From the NCBI RefSeq assembly GCF_023278565.1, contig NC_064677.1:7068001-7132000 (forward strand): DNA of 64,000 nt, in the 5' to 3' direction. The notes under the pieces were generated by a model that saw only the letters and a program-made list of their open reading frames with translations, was not told where the DNA came from and did no database searches. Of the stretch, positions 1 through 11,765 are shown one piece after another. The position numbers and the translations under genes are program-made. This DNA is from Colletotrichum lupini. Its lineage: Eukaryota > Ascomycota > Sordariomycetes > Glomerellales > Glomerellaceae. Numbering within the stretch: the stretch's first letter is position 1; every line of letters starts with the position of its first letter.

Positions 1-933
1 GAGGAACGCGCCGCCGCCCAGCAGCACGCGGAGGACGCGCAGCACGCCTTCTTTGTCCATGGAGGCGAGTTGTGCCGGGAGAGGGTCCGCGTCGCGGAGG
101 CGGTTGGACCAGGTTTTGTAGGTTGCCGATTTGGGCGCGAAGGCGCCGACGCGGAAGTCGTGGGGGGAGCCTGGGTGCAGGGCGGCGACGGCGGAGGCGG
201 GTGGCGTGGCGTGGAGGAGTCTGCGGAGGCGTTTGAAGCGTGTGAGTATGGCGGCGAAGTAGGCTTCGCGGATGGCGGACTCGGAGTCGGCGCCGGCGTC
301 TGAGTATTGGTCTTCGGCGTCGTCGATACCTTCGTTGCCGGGCCACTCGCCTTCCTCTGCTTCGTCGTCGTCGTGGGTCGCGTGAGGTTTGCCCCAGTTG
401 TCGGGTCGTGCTGTGTATGCGCCGTCGGCGTAGTATCCCCTAAAGTCGCCCTCGCCTGTGGTGTAGATGTCGCGATCACCTTCCTCCGCTTCGTAGGCAT
501 CGTCCACGTCGCCGTCATCGTACTGGAGCTCTTTCGGTAGTTGCGGGCCGATCGGGACCTTTGGTGCCACAAGGAGGTGCGGTATACCGTTTGCTTGTGT
601 CCTAAAATACTCACCATATCAGCATCAACCCGCGCTACTTCAAAGACCAGTTCAGCACATGGGAATGAAGATAGCCTAGTGAAAAGGGGGCATTTCTTAC
701 CTCACTGACTTGAGATACGCCATGGCATCTCCATCATCCTCAAAATCCAGCTCCGGATCCACCGGTACCGTCGTCGAGCCCGTGGCAGATGAGAAGACGT
801 ATTTCTGTCCCCACGTCGGATCGATGTGAGCATTTTGGTGGTCGCGCGCCTTGTTGTTCTTGTTGCGTTTGGACGCGGGCTGCTGCGCGCCTTCGTTGCC
901 CTCGGAGGCTTCGTAGCTGCGTTTCGAGGCCAT
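1..933 (-). CDS. SIP1/Gemin2-like snRNP assembly protein (3' end outside window)
   Basis: Two exons are visible, 933..701 and 601..1, and the gene continues past the window edge (at least 278 codons). The 99-bp intron has a GTAAGA donor and a TTTTAG acceptor and splits an Arg codon AG|G, joining YLKSVR to TQANGIPHLLVAPK without loss of frame. That junction resembles the Gemin2/SIP1 signature in which a YL..VR segment is followed by a proline-containing hydrophobic strand; Gemin2 acts in the SMN complex that loads Sm proteins on snRNA. A basic, Ser/Lys/Asn-rich N-terminus is followed by a long acidic linker (YDDGDVDD, DDDEAEEGEW) and a helical region with a conserved-looking TYKTW. An in-frame ATG 60 bases upstream (993) would add 20 residues; I chose 933 because MASKRSYE looks like a natural nuclear-protein start. 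Family assignment is an inference from short motifs; it could be another acidic nuclear protein. Confidence 0.6.
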
Positions 934-3749
934 GCTTGTGGGTATCTTGGAGTTTTCTGCCGCTGGGCCCAGGAGGTGGTCTGGGAAGGGCAAAGAAAAA
1001 GTTGGCGATTCTTGTGCAGTGCTGGCGTTTGCAAGAGGTTGACGGTCCCGGTCGCGAAATTTCCCCCTGGTTGGAGCTTCTGCCTCCCGGCGCTGATCCC
1101 CAACTTTTCAGTGGAGAAATGTCTTTATTTTGTGGGGCTTCGTCGCCGGGCTAAAGCCGCCCGACTAGCTTCGGGACAATGAAGCTTTTTGGTATGTCTT
1201 GAGAGCAACAATCACTATTGTATGCCATGTGTTGACAAGCACCAGATTCCAGGACATAGTATGCTAGCTCCGCTTATGCATTGACGGTAGACTAGAACTA
1301 GGTATCGATAAGAAATGGATTCTGAGGTCTGAAGAGCAATTATTCCTACTTGAATACATGTTTTTGATTTCACGTCATTAAGTGACACACTCGAAAAACA
1401 ATAACAAGTTGGACACCTGCTTGCGAGGGTGAAGTCAATGAAGATAGTCCGCTCATTACCGTGCCAATAGCTATCATGTTCTTGTAGTTTGGATTTCGAA
1501 AAGGCAAGAGAAACAAAAATAGAAGGGTTCAACAAAAGGGCGTATATCTAGAATTTAAAGCGAACAACCGCTCCTTTCAAGACCACCGTTGTCTGGGTCT
1601 ATGACATGCGACTCCCACCCTATGTTATCCAAGCAGGTGTCATAACACACGTAAATTATCAGAGTTGAGGTGGTCAGTCTTGATTTCTCATGAGGTAGCC
1701 TGAATAATACCACACGCATATGAAATCGACGCTCAGCTTTAGGTCTCCCATTCAACCACACGGGTATCAACTGCCTCGCTCCTTCCCATCGCAACAGCTC
1801 TCCTTCCCTGGCCTGAAGTATCTACCTAACGTACTTAAGGGGTCTACTCACCATTCCTGTCACCAGCACAGCAACACCCGTCTAGGTCGGCGAGGTCAGG
1901 CCAAGCTGTGTGCGAGGTGGTCGAGTGGGTAAATAAAGGAATACTCCAATGAAGCTAGAGTCTGGGTTGACTGAGGGGCGCGCTGTTCGATTCCGGGCAG
2001 GGGAGCGAGTTATAACGTCAGTATTACCTTTCCCTTTCTATCATTTTTGCAGAGTTTAAGCTTCTGTTCGTGAACTATTCCGTGTACTTAGGCACTGAGA
2101 GTGAGAGCAGTGGTGAGCCAGAGGAGGCTTCTTTTACTCACTTATTCGTCTATCCTCTCTGGAGGATCTAAGGCGGTCTTTCATGGTATAAGGTACAGTA
2201 TGGTCTCAGCTTAGTTATCAAAGTGTCTTCATTCATCATAGAATTATTAGAACATCAGTAGCCTTGATCTCGCATAGTGGCATGCAGGTAACGCAACCCG
2301 TTATAGCTAGGCAGTCCGGGAACATGATAAGCTATGTAGGAAGATATACTTTGTGATTTGAGGGAGAGGGGTTCGCCTTTATTGGCTAGAGCGGTCTGGT
2401 CTAGCGAAATATCGGCCATGGGTATAGGCATAGACACTACCGAAGGTGCACGTCTCGTGGGATCTGATCGTATGAACTATGACTAGTTTTTCTTGAGAAA
2501 GGTGTTGCAGTCTCTACCTTCTAGAAGCCAGTCAAGTCCATACGGCTAGTTTGGATGTTTGACGCGTATCAGTGCTACTTTACTGACTGCATCAGTCAAA
2601 AGTGAGGACGCAAAGAAGTTGAACCGCCAAAGGGGCTATTCGGAGCATCCACCCGGAGATGTATTGATTCACAATATCTATTGCAATAAGGTAGCGGTCG
2701 TCAGGTTGACAGACCCTTGCATCGCTGATACAATCCTATCATGAGCCTTGAATGTGAGCCAATGATACTCTAGCAATTCCGTTGCGTCGGGCCCCATGAG
2801 TTAAGCAAGCCGTAGGCTTATTGAATCCATGTTCAGGACGAGCTTTTGATATCCTTGTATGTTCACACTTGCTTTGCGTTTTTTCAAGTATATTCATCAT
2901 ATAATATACTTACGAAGCTTACGAGGAAGATTTTGAAGTCGACAACCTTCCGTTCTCGCATTCTCGCTGGCCGAGTCCCCCTCTCGGCACCTCAACAACC
3001 ATTGAGTTCCAATGGAACCCCGACACAAAGGTTCTCGATTAGTTCGATTTGACCATAGAGAAGACAGTGCAGATCTCCTTCGAGCTGCAGCTACGAGCTC
3101 GGATCCACGCTGATTATCTATCGGTGTGGATTCGTGTGACCATATGCCATAGCTTGGCTTCATGGACAGCCTATGTGATTCTCGGTGTTGTGAGGTATCT
3201 CAGGCCGCTCAGTGTTCAAGCAGCCCTCAAAGATGAGGTTTTGTGAGAGAGGCCGGATAGGTCCAGGTCAACAGGACGGGTCACCACTGCGCACGTTTTC
3301 TCCCAGCCAGCGACGAATTCATTGTGTTCTTCGTAATAAGCTTCTTGTAAGTCAGCAGTGAGATGATCTACAGACTGCCAGGCCCCTTTCTTATTACCGC
3401 GACCCTCACCAAGAAATCTCCTTAGGGGCAGCATACCTTGGTGACCTGGAGAAACTATCAAGTAGCCTTACTTCTATTCCTACATTTGTAAATAAGCATG
3501 ACTATCTTGCTCTGGAAAGTTTGGTCCAAGTCCTTTCTAAGCTTCGCTGCTAAAGGTTTGAGTTGACTTGAATGTGCCCGCTCTGTCACTCCCAACCAGT
3601 CGTTGGAGGAGCTAGTGGACCCCTGTCCAAGCTCCAGATTCAGTCTCCACTTCAGTCCATGGACTCCAATCTACCTTGCATTAGATCCCCCGAACTTCAC
3701 AATCGCATCCCTCCCACACACACACACACACACACCACCAGTTGCGACA
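934..3749. other. Intergenic, no supported gene
   Basis: This 2.8-kb stretch has many short ORFs in all frames, none with splice-consistent or family-like coding. It holds a tRNA-like string near 1911-2012 (A-box-like TGGTCGAGTGGG, B-box-like TGTTCGATTCC) whose T stem and acceptor do not pair, so it is at best a pseudo-tRNA. A CA dinucleotide repeat lies at about 3716-3735, just ahead of the MED31 start. Confidence 0.5.
3716..3735. repeat. CA microsatellite in the MED31 leader
   Basis: About ten CA units end roughly 15 bases before the MED31 start codon, so the repeat is probably transcribed as 5' UTR. Length variation here would be visible between strains. Confidence 0.8.
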
Positions 3750-4263
3750 ATGGCGACAACAGTACCAGATCAACCGCCCCCTCCGCCCGACAATGAACCA
3801 GTCTACGGCGGCTACACGCGATTCGAAATCGAGCTCGAGGTAATTACACACCCTTTCTTCATCTCCCAAAGGCACCGACCCTCATGCGCGCACTCTACTC
3901 CCCCATCGCAACAACATGGAACACACAATGACGAAGTCAATCATGAGAAGCGAGAGAGCCTCCGCTAACCGCTTCACTCGCGCGCAGTTCGTCCAATCAC
4001 TCGCGAATCCCCTCTACCTAAACCACCTCGCGACCCAGAAACTCCTCACCCGCCCCGACTTCGTCGCCTACCTCGCCTACCTGCAGTACTGGACCCGCCC
4101 GCCGTACCTAAAGTACCTCATGTACCCCGGCCCAACGCTCAAGCACCTCGAGCTCCTGCAGCAGGAGCAGTTCCGGCAGGACGTCATCAGTCCCGATCTC
4201 GTGCAGAGGCTGATGGACGACGGGATGCGGGCTGCGGTCGACTGGCACCGGAGCGATGCGTGA
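3750..4263 (+). CDS. MED31: Mediator complex subunit 31 (MED31/Soh1)
   Basis: MED31 is a small, highly conserved subunit of the Mediator middle module, which connects gene-specific activators with RNA polymerase II. Exons are 3750..3839 and 3988..4263, giving 121 residues. The 148-bp intron (GTAATT donor, GCGCAG acceptor) falls at a codon boundary and joins YTRFEIELE to FVQSLANPLYLNHLA, which is the start of the Soh1 domain. The rest of the domain is clear: FVAYLAYLQYW, PPYLKYLMYP and LELLQQEQFR. The first 20 residues are Pro-rich and unconserved. The start chosen is the only ATG in frame with the domain and follows a CA repeat. Length matches fungal orthologues. Confidence 0.95.
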
Positions 4264-4765
4264 GGCTTTGGACGGAATGCGCCTTCATAGTTTGGGAGTG
4301 TCGCATGGGCACGCCATTGGTAATCACGCGATTGGTTCCTGTTCTTTTCATGGATTGGGACGACAAGCCTTGGGTGTCTGCGAGATTTGCCGCGAGCATA
4401 CGGCTAGCATTAGAGACCATGGGATCGAGGAGCCAAGGACCGTTCGCGATATGAGGCGAGCTGAGGCGGGGAGACGCGCGCGGGCCTGAAGCAGCATGAC
4501 AGTAGGCATATCACGAATTTAATGACCAAGATAGGGCAGGGTCATAGGGAAGCGTCAGTCATATGATCAAGCAAGTCGTAGACAAAGACTCGCTTTGCGG
4601 AAGCGATCCACTAGGGAAAGCAGCCTCTGAACAAGTTTCCAAAACATAGAAACGCAGCTGCAGCGCGTTGCGTATAGCAGGACCAAACAAGAACAAATCC
4701 ACACATCGTCCCCAACGCCTCGCAATGCCCAGTGAAAAATCCCAAAGCCTCCCTCTCGTCCAGCA
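4264..4765. other. Shared 3' region of MED31 and RPC11
   Basis: MED31 (+) and RPC11 (-) converge here. The 502 bases must contain both 3' UTRs; I see no further gene. Confidence 0.5.
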
Positions 4766-5241
4766 TCAGTTTTCTCTCCATCTGTTTCCGCACGACATGC
4801 ACTGCAAACACACCCAGTCAGCAGTCCGCCCTATCACTAAGGGCCATCGACAACAGCATACCTTGTAGAACGTAGTCATAGGCTCATCAGCACTGCGAAT
4901 CTGGACCTGGAAGAAGGCGGCCTCGTCGCCGTTGCAGCCGTCCTTGGGGCACTGTGCGCGCGCCTTGTCGGCATTGTCCCACTCGCCCGGCCCGCCAAAG
5001 ACGTCCTCGCGCTCCTTGCGCTCGAAGTCGCGGCGGGAGTAGATCGGCTCGGTGATGGCGTGCTCAAAGGGGCAGGTTCGGCACTCGAGGCGGTTGCGCA
5101 CGCCGGCGTAGGCGGAGACGGTGAGGATGTTGGCGCAGTTGGGGCAGACTGGGTTTTTGTTGTCTTGTTAGCGAAAAGCGCTTGATAGAAAGAGGAGGAG
5201 GGGTGGGGGCATGGGAGCTTTGGAGTCTTACAGAGCAACAT
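4766..5241 (-). CDS. RPC11: RNA polymerase III subunit RPC11 (C11)
   Basis: This TFIIS-like subunit gives Pol III its RNA-cleavage activity and helps termination and re-initiation. Three exons are 5241..5232 (only ten bases), 5148..4862 and 4801..4766, making 110 residues, the normal length. Introns are 83 and 60 bp with GTAAGA and GTATGC donors. The spliced N-terminus reads MLLFCPNCANIL, giving the first zinc ribbon (CPNC then CRTC). The C-terminal ribbon has CPKDGC and CMSCGNRW, and the diagnostic acidic hairpin QIRSADEPMTTFYK is complete, so cleavage activity should be intact. The tiny first exon explains why a simple ORF search would start the protein 20 residues late. Confidence 0.95.
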
Positions 5242-6443
5242 CTTGGCGGTATGTGTGGTTTGCAACCAGGCAGCGGTCGTTTGTGCGAGCGATTGAATGG
5301 CCACGGAGGTATGGTTTGCTGCTTGGTGATGTGCTCAGCTCACCGCGAAATCGCTGCTCGGTGTGATTGTCCTGGAAAATTCAGCGGGCCTCGAGTGTGA
5401 CGGTGGGGGACGAAGCCGCCATTCACCAGCCAGGGAACAGTCACCAGCGACCAGCGTCATGTAGGGGGGGTGAAAACGGTACAGGAGTCCATCCCGCCGG
5501 AACCCGGCCGCAATAATGTTCCGTGCCCCTCCAAGAGGCACCCGTTCTCACCCCGCCATACCCGTCCCGTCCGTCCACCTGAAGTGCAAATAGTGGGGTT
5601 GGCGGACTGTTTCCAGGATTGCTGGCCCTTTGTTCGTTGTAAGCGCTGCAACAAGCTGCTGCTGAGAAGGTTTACCTTACTGGGCCACCTAGCAAGTAAC
5701 TGGACGTATTCGGAGGGACGGTAAGTGACTTGGGCGCCTTTCACGGTGCCTAAGGTGCTAAATTAGGCCCTTCTGTTCTGGATCAGGGGTTTGGCGATCA
5801 CTGCCACCTCCTTGACACCACAAACCTGGAAACTGCCGCGTAGCCTCTCAGCCCCACGAGCCTTTGCATAGGTACTGTGTAGAAAGGAAGTTTGGGTACC
5901 TACGTAGCTGCATCTCACCTCATCTGAAAGCCAAACAGAGCCCGAAGTTCAAGTGACGACTCGCAACATCTCCCCGAACCCAGATCTACCTCACAGCGCG
6001 ATCGGACGTTGCGCGACTCACTTTCTTCCTCTTTCATCCACTGTGCGGTATTCTTCTTCCGCAACCTCACACATTCACCGCCCTGGACGAGCCCTTCGTA
6101 CCTGGCCTATCGCCCCTCACTTCCCCCCAACGATAACGCACCTTGAGAAAAGAACGACCACCAGGGCACCACTACATACTTTTTACCCCTCACCGTCCTT
6201 TCTACCTCAACTCCTTCCCGCCGTGACCTCCGATCCACGAACCCCACCAAAAGCGACGTCTCCCCGACCCAGCACGGAAGGCCAATTCGAAACACCACCT
6301 TCCTTACCCAGCACAGCACAGCACGGCAACAGCAAACCCTCGTCATTTCCCCTTCGTCCCCGAGAACGCCTCCATCCCCACGATAGCCTCGTCGTGAACA
6401 AAACCGCACACCCACACCCACACACATACACAACTCCACAACC
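5242..6443. other. Divergent promoter region between RPC11 and the ankyrin gene
   Basis: The two flanking genes start outward from this 1.2-kb interval. The last 400 bases before the plus-strand gene are C-rich and poor in G, typical of a fungal 5' leader. No gene seen. Confidence 0.45.
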
Positions 6444-7387
6444 ATGGCAGGGGATCACGAGGAGCACGAGGTTCGTTCGCCCACTTCTCCACCACACCGA
6501 AGCATTCCCCTCGTGAGAAATGTAAAGTAAAGAGCTGACACGATACCTGCAGGGCGCCTCCGTCAAGGAACTCCTCATCGAGGCCGCGCGGCGCGACAAC
6601 ACTGAACTCTTCAACGACGTCATCGCCGGCATCAAGGACGAGAATGAGCTCTCCCGCATCCTGAACGAGACCACCACCGTCATGGGAAACCACCTCTACC
6701 ACGAAGCTGCCTCCCGAGGGAACTGTACGTCTTGCCATCACGCACTTCATCTCGACACTCGAAACTTCCCTCAACACCGCCGACTTTCTTCCTCTCTCAC
6801 ACCATCCCCCTCATAACTATATAAAGGCAGAATGCTAATTCTAATACCCTCCCACAGACGACATAATCGACCTCCTCCTCGACCAACCAAACTTTGAATG
6901 CGACCCCATCAACCGCCAAGAAGGCGACACACCCCTCCACAGCGCCATCCGCTGGATCAACAACGAATCCCAAGCCAACCGCGAATTCGGCAACGCCCTC
7001 GTCGACATGATGCTCGAAGCCGGCTCCAGCCCACGCATCAAGAACAAGGGCGGCCTCACCCCCCTCCAGCTCGTCGATCCCCGCAACCCGGCCCTCCGCG
7101 AACTCATCCAGAAGCACGAGTACGCCTCGCTCAACGCGGGCGACTTTATCAACGTGGACTCTTCGTCCGCGGGCAAGAAGAGCAAGAGCGGTGCGAGTGG
7201 TGCGCCGCCGGCGTCGGCGCCCCCCGGTGCGCCTCCTGCGATTCCTAATTCTGCTGCGCCGCCTGTGCCTGCGGGGTACGCCCACGACGAGGAGAGTGAC
7301 GATGATGCCGAGTTTAGTGGTAGTGATGACGAGGAGAGGGCCGAGTGGGATCGGAGACGGAGGGAGCGTGCCGCGCGCAAGGGCTGA
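6444..7387 (+). CDS. Small ankyrin-repeat protein (YCR051W-like)
   Basis: Three exons, 6444..6470, 6553..6724 and 6858..7387, encode 242 residues. Introns are 82 bp (unusual but legal GTTCGT donor) and 133 bp (GTACGT donor, CCACAG acceptor). The first exon codes only nine residues (MAGDHEEHE). Ankyrin-type helices cover about residues 10-145: a repeat around NHLYHEAASRGNYDIIDLLLD, a second with GDTPLHSAIRW and a third with GGLTPLQLVD. The tail (about 155-242) is Ala/Pro-rich, then acidic (DEESDDDAEFSGSDDEE), and ends in a basic patch. The layout resembles the uncharacterised yeast protein YCR051W. Ankyrin repeats bind other proteins; the partner is unknown. Confidence 0.85.
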
Positions 7388-8523
7388 AGTCTTATGGTTG
7401 TAAGGGCGTTTTGATGACCTCACGGTGAAAGGCAGAGAAGAGGGAGGACTTTGCAGATTTCGAGCACAAGTTGGTTGCCCTTTTTTCGCCGGTACATCTG
7501 TTCCATGTCAACCCCTCGCCTCTTCCCAACAACCCCTTCGCATTAGATGACGGGGGGTAGGAAGAGGCGAGGGTCAAGACACGTACAAAAAACAACACGG
7601 CAGTACGGAGTATGGAGAGAGAGACGAGAAGGAAAGAGGCGATGTAAGGAAAGAGAAAGAAAAGAATTTCACAACTGTTAGACTTTTTTTTCCAGTGTCA
7701 CGATTCATGGGTCAAGGTGTTTTTTTTTTTGGGCGGCTTTCATCTCACGAGAAAGACAGAAAACAGAAAAACACGTCACAAGTACCATGAGATGGAGAGA
7801 TGGAGCGAGATGGGGATAGACAAACAGAGTCGGGAACATTGAGCCGAGCTTTTTTCGAGGTACATTATTGCAATCCAGATTTTCCAGTAGTTGTCAAGTC
7901 AAGGTGTTCCCGTTCAGGCGTAGAGCATGATGGATTCATGCCTACTTTTGGATCTATCTAAGCAAAAAGTCCTTCTGAGCTGAGAGCATACCTGATAACG
8001 ATATATGCACAAACTACCCCGACTCCGAGGCGGCGGATCTCGTCTCCGTCGGTTCCCTTCCGAAAGGTTAAAACTCTCCGCTTGTCGCACACAACTACCG
8101 GTAGCTGAGCTTGCAAGTAAGCTTCGGTAAACGTTTGTTTCCTCAATGATTAGAAACCTGGTCACGATCTTGTGGTCCTCATTCGGAACGCATAGGATGA
8201 CGGCGGCTTCTCATGGTCGCCCCATTCATGAAAAGCACAGTCTCTATAAAGTATGAAGTGTATTGTATTTATCATGGGTATAAGTCTTCTAGGTACTCGA
8301 AAGGAAGGTTGCGGTTGTGGTGTCTTCTAGCTCACACTGTTGAGCCTCTGTATCATCGTCTTGCGCCATGCGTCTATCGTCCATGCCTCGTACAATCATT
8401 CCAGGGTATCCCAATGCCAAAAAAGCCCCAAACTTGCAAAGAAGCACGGCAGATTACGTGGGTCCAGCCCCGTCGTGCTTATTCCAGAGAAAGCAAAAAG
8501 CAAAGCAAACAACTCCAAGGCAT
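7388..8523. other. Shared 3' region, no gene
   Basis: The ankyrin gene and the thaumatin gene converge here. The interval has homopolymer T runs (7687-7693, 7721-7731) and a purine-rich GA stretch near 7615-7670. No coding signal. Confidence 0.45.
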
Positions 8524-9819
8524 CTACCAACCCAACAGCATGGCAGCGGTTGTAGCCGCCGCACAGATGGCCCACAGAGACGACGAGGCCAGGCCTGGAG
8601 CAGCGTTCTTTTCGCTCTCAGACTCTATGTAGGATTGATTCTTAACCAGGTCCAGGTTCTTCTGGCTCAGGAACCCGGCGCTCGCGAGCTCGAACAGCTG
8701 CGGTCCCATGGTCCGGAGAATGTTAGTGCTCCTTCCAGCGGGGCAGAAGACAACCTCCCAGCCGCCGCCTGATGGGATGATGAAGGTCGATGTTTGGTCG
8801 TCAAAGGCGAAGCTGTATGCGTCGGGGCACAGGGCCTTGGCGTGTCTGGAGTACAAGCCTGGCTTGCACTTATTGGGGTCATGCCATTTGCCTATACAAC
8901 AGTCGTGATCCGAGTTCGTGGCCGCGCATTGGCTCTTGCACGGGCTGAAGGTCGGACGCTGAATATTGTCATCGGGATAGGGATAGACACCGTCGCCGGG
9001 CTTGTCTGGCGGGTTGGATAGCAGTGGCCATGGGCACCAGTCCTTGGAACTCTCGTTGGACTCAGTCGGTTCCCAAGGAACAGGGTATGTGCTGTTGGTG
9101 TAGACGGTGCCGCTTGCCGCGCGTTGTGACAGGAAGCCTGTCGTTGCGATGCAGGCACAGTTGGTCAGATTTGGCGGGATATAAGTGGTGTTCTCGGCGG
9201 GGATGTAGTTGATGCCCACAGGGATGTTGTAGCCATCGACCAGGGAGATATCGTAAAACGTTTGGCGTCCAGAGACACCGCCGGCCAAGTTGAACTCGGC
9301 GAGAGTTGCGGGAACAGCACCCTAGGTTAATTAGCCATCGTCTGTCGCATTCGAGAGGGCGAGACTTACACTGAATTCACAGTCAAGCTTTCCAAAGCAA
9401 TCACCCGTCTCGCAGCCTGCCGACTCTCCATTGACGGTACAATTGGTTCTCCCCCAAGCGCGGCCTTGCCAAGTTGGCCCAACCCACATGTCTCGACTGT
9501 CACCCGAGGCAAGCTCGAAACCACCGATTCCAGGACCGACGCCATGCTGCGTTGTGATGCCGGGCCAGATCGTGTCAGGACATGAGTTGGTGACCTTCAA
9601 GGGGATTCTCCCATTCCAGTCCTCGGGTGGGCCTCGTCTGGCGGGGTTGTACCGCTTGTTCAGTTGAAGGTAGTCGGTCTTGTAGTTGGGATGATAGCTT
9701 GGGAACACGATAGCGTTGGCTGCTGATAGCTGCGAGGATATGGCCAGCGCGAAGAAGAGGCTCTGGCTTGTCCTCGAAGGTCGCTTGTCGCCTCTCCTCG
9801 AAGACGACGAAGGTCTCAT
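8524..9819 (-). CDS. GPI-anchored thaumatin-like protein
   Basis: Two exons, 9819..9370 and 9321..8524, separated by a short 48-bp intron (GTAAGT, CCTAG), encode 415 residues. Thaumatin-family features are VTNSCPDTIWPGI, the strand GGFELASGDSRDMWVG followed by TWQGRAWGRTNC, DISLVDGYNIPVGI and CPDAYSFAFDD near the C-terminal third, with many cysteines for disulfides. The N-terminus has a basic stretch and then a hydrophobic segment ending SAANA, a probable signal peptide. The C-terminus ends in a hydrophobic WAICAAATTAAMLLGW preceded by small residues, a GPI-attachment signal. The protein is therefore likely at the cell wall; fungal members are linked to glucan binding or hydrolysis, not shown here. 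An upstream in-frame ATG at 9927 would add 36 residues and bury the signal, so 9819 is preferred. Confidence 0.88.
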
Positions 9820-11765
9820 GGTTTCGTAGGCTGGCCTTCTCTGACAAGTCGTTGGTATAGCCCAAGAGAAATAGCAAAACTGAGAGTGATGACAAGTCGT
9901 GTAATTCGTCGACTTGAAAGGGTCCAATGTAAGTTTACGCTGGGATGCTGTGACAATTCATGATTCAGAGGGATCCAAGCTTCCGCGGTACTCGAACGAC
10001 GATCTGGAGGTAGATATAATGACCGCCAGCACCCAACGATGTTGAGCAATCAGACGCCCACCAATAGACTGCGACGGACCTGCGCCGAGTGACGTACGGG
10101 AGCGTCGACGTGAGAGCGAATGAGCAAAAGCAAGGGGCGGCGGGATATGCCCAGAGGTGAGATCGGCCTGGCTGATCCAGGGGCCAATTCCTGATTATCC
10201 CTGCACGCGCGATGTAGCGTCAGAGTTCGACCAGGTGGGAGACGCAGGTTGGTTGGACGGGCACGGAAGGGTGGAACAGGAACTGGGTTCGTAGGGCAGG
10301 GAAAGGAAAAGTAGGTTATTTTCTTTCGCGCTTAATAGACAAGCGTTATCTGGCACTAATGATGCAGAAAGGGACCGTCGTCAAGTTTTGTAGGAGGGTA
10401 CGACGTAGAGGTTTTCGTGGCATACGATAGCCTCGAGTGACCCGAGGTTGATGAGATGTCGAAGTTCAAGAAGAGAGAAGAACACACCATCGCATAATGA
10501 CATTACCTCCTGAACTACAGTACTTTACTTGCTGTAATCACCGCATACTTACCTTACCAACTGAGGGGGCATTGGCCCGTCCCATTTACCTGCTGCCACT
10601 GTCGGTTGTCGAAAGGTGCAAGATGCAGGGCCCGACCTTGGGTCGAACTTCCCAGCGGCTCATGTTCAGACGATGACGCAGGAGCAACTGGCTGCCCGGT
10701 TTCCCGCTGGCACTGACCAGGGTTGATCTGGTCTACTTCGGCTCGGTAGTGACCAGGGCCTTCCTTGCTTGGCTCTTGCTCCCCCGCGCCGTTGACCAAC
10801 TGGGCCAGTGGACGGAGCCTTCTCCAGTCTCCACACATTGAAGTTGCTGTGGCTGAGTCAGAGCATGTTATGACCGGTCAGCCTCTCAAGTAGTCTCTCG
10901 CTGTTCTCCCCTCAAAAATACATCAGGTCAGTCGCTGTCTTATCTTTCGGCATAGCCCCCACAACGTTGCTCTTAGCCATCATGAACTTGGTCATAAACC
11001 TTCGCCAAAACAGAGGACTTGGTCCCTCACAAGTAAGGATACAGGATTAGGGTGTGTTTTGATCCCGAAAACCGCTAGCCGGCATCCATGATCCTCCACT
11101 CCACGTGGCGCTCCCAGCTCGCAAAACACAATTCTTGGCAAGTCTTGTTCTGGTCGACCAAACAAAATTTGCTTAAGAGCTGGTTAGATATATACCTACC
11201 TATAGCAAGTTCCCATGTATTCCGCAATTACAGCCAAAAAAAATGCAGAAGCTCAGATCCCTTCCCCCTTACGGAAGACCTTCAAAATCCAATAACTAAA
11301 CCGGCTCAGGTCCAACGGTGTGTGAGTGTGAACCTTAGGGTCTGGGCAGTTGGAATGAAGGGTGATGGCTTCATCAGGCTTGGATACGACCTTTCCCCGG
11401 ACTTGGGTGGATCTCCCTACAACCCCGTCAGGAAACTGTAGTCTTTTGAAAAAAATCTTGATTTCTCCCAAGCGGGGAGTGTCGTGCGTCTACAACACTT
11501 GACAATAGGCCATAATCCTTCCGCGTCATAAAAACCTCCAAAATCCAATCCTCGTCTTCCAGTCATCTGTTCTGGGAGGTCTCTTCGTGATATGTACTCT
11601 CGGCCATTATCAGCCTCGGGGCTGTCCTTCTGGGCCCCATCACCTTTTCGAGGTATCATCCGAGTGTATGGAAACGAAATGCCCAATGCAAGCAAGCAAA
11701 CATTATCAGTCTCTCGCTCTCCCCCCTCTCCCCCTCTCTCTCCCCTCTTTCTTCCGACACCGTCT
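9820..11765. other. Intergenic, no supported gene
   Basis: This 1.9-kb interval contains the thaumatin promoter side and the 3' side of the Hsp70 gene. All ORFs are short and look random. A pyrimidine-rich tract (CTCTCTCCCCCC-like) lies near 11710-11760. Confidence 0.45.

Noticed and set aside
1911..2012. tRNA-like string
   Set aside because: A- and B-box-like motifs are present, but the T stem has two mispairs and the acceptor arms do not pair.
6797..7423. 208-codon minus-strand ORF
   Set aside because: Antisense of the ankyrin gene's third exon; Arg-rich shadow of GC-biased codons.
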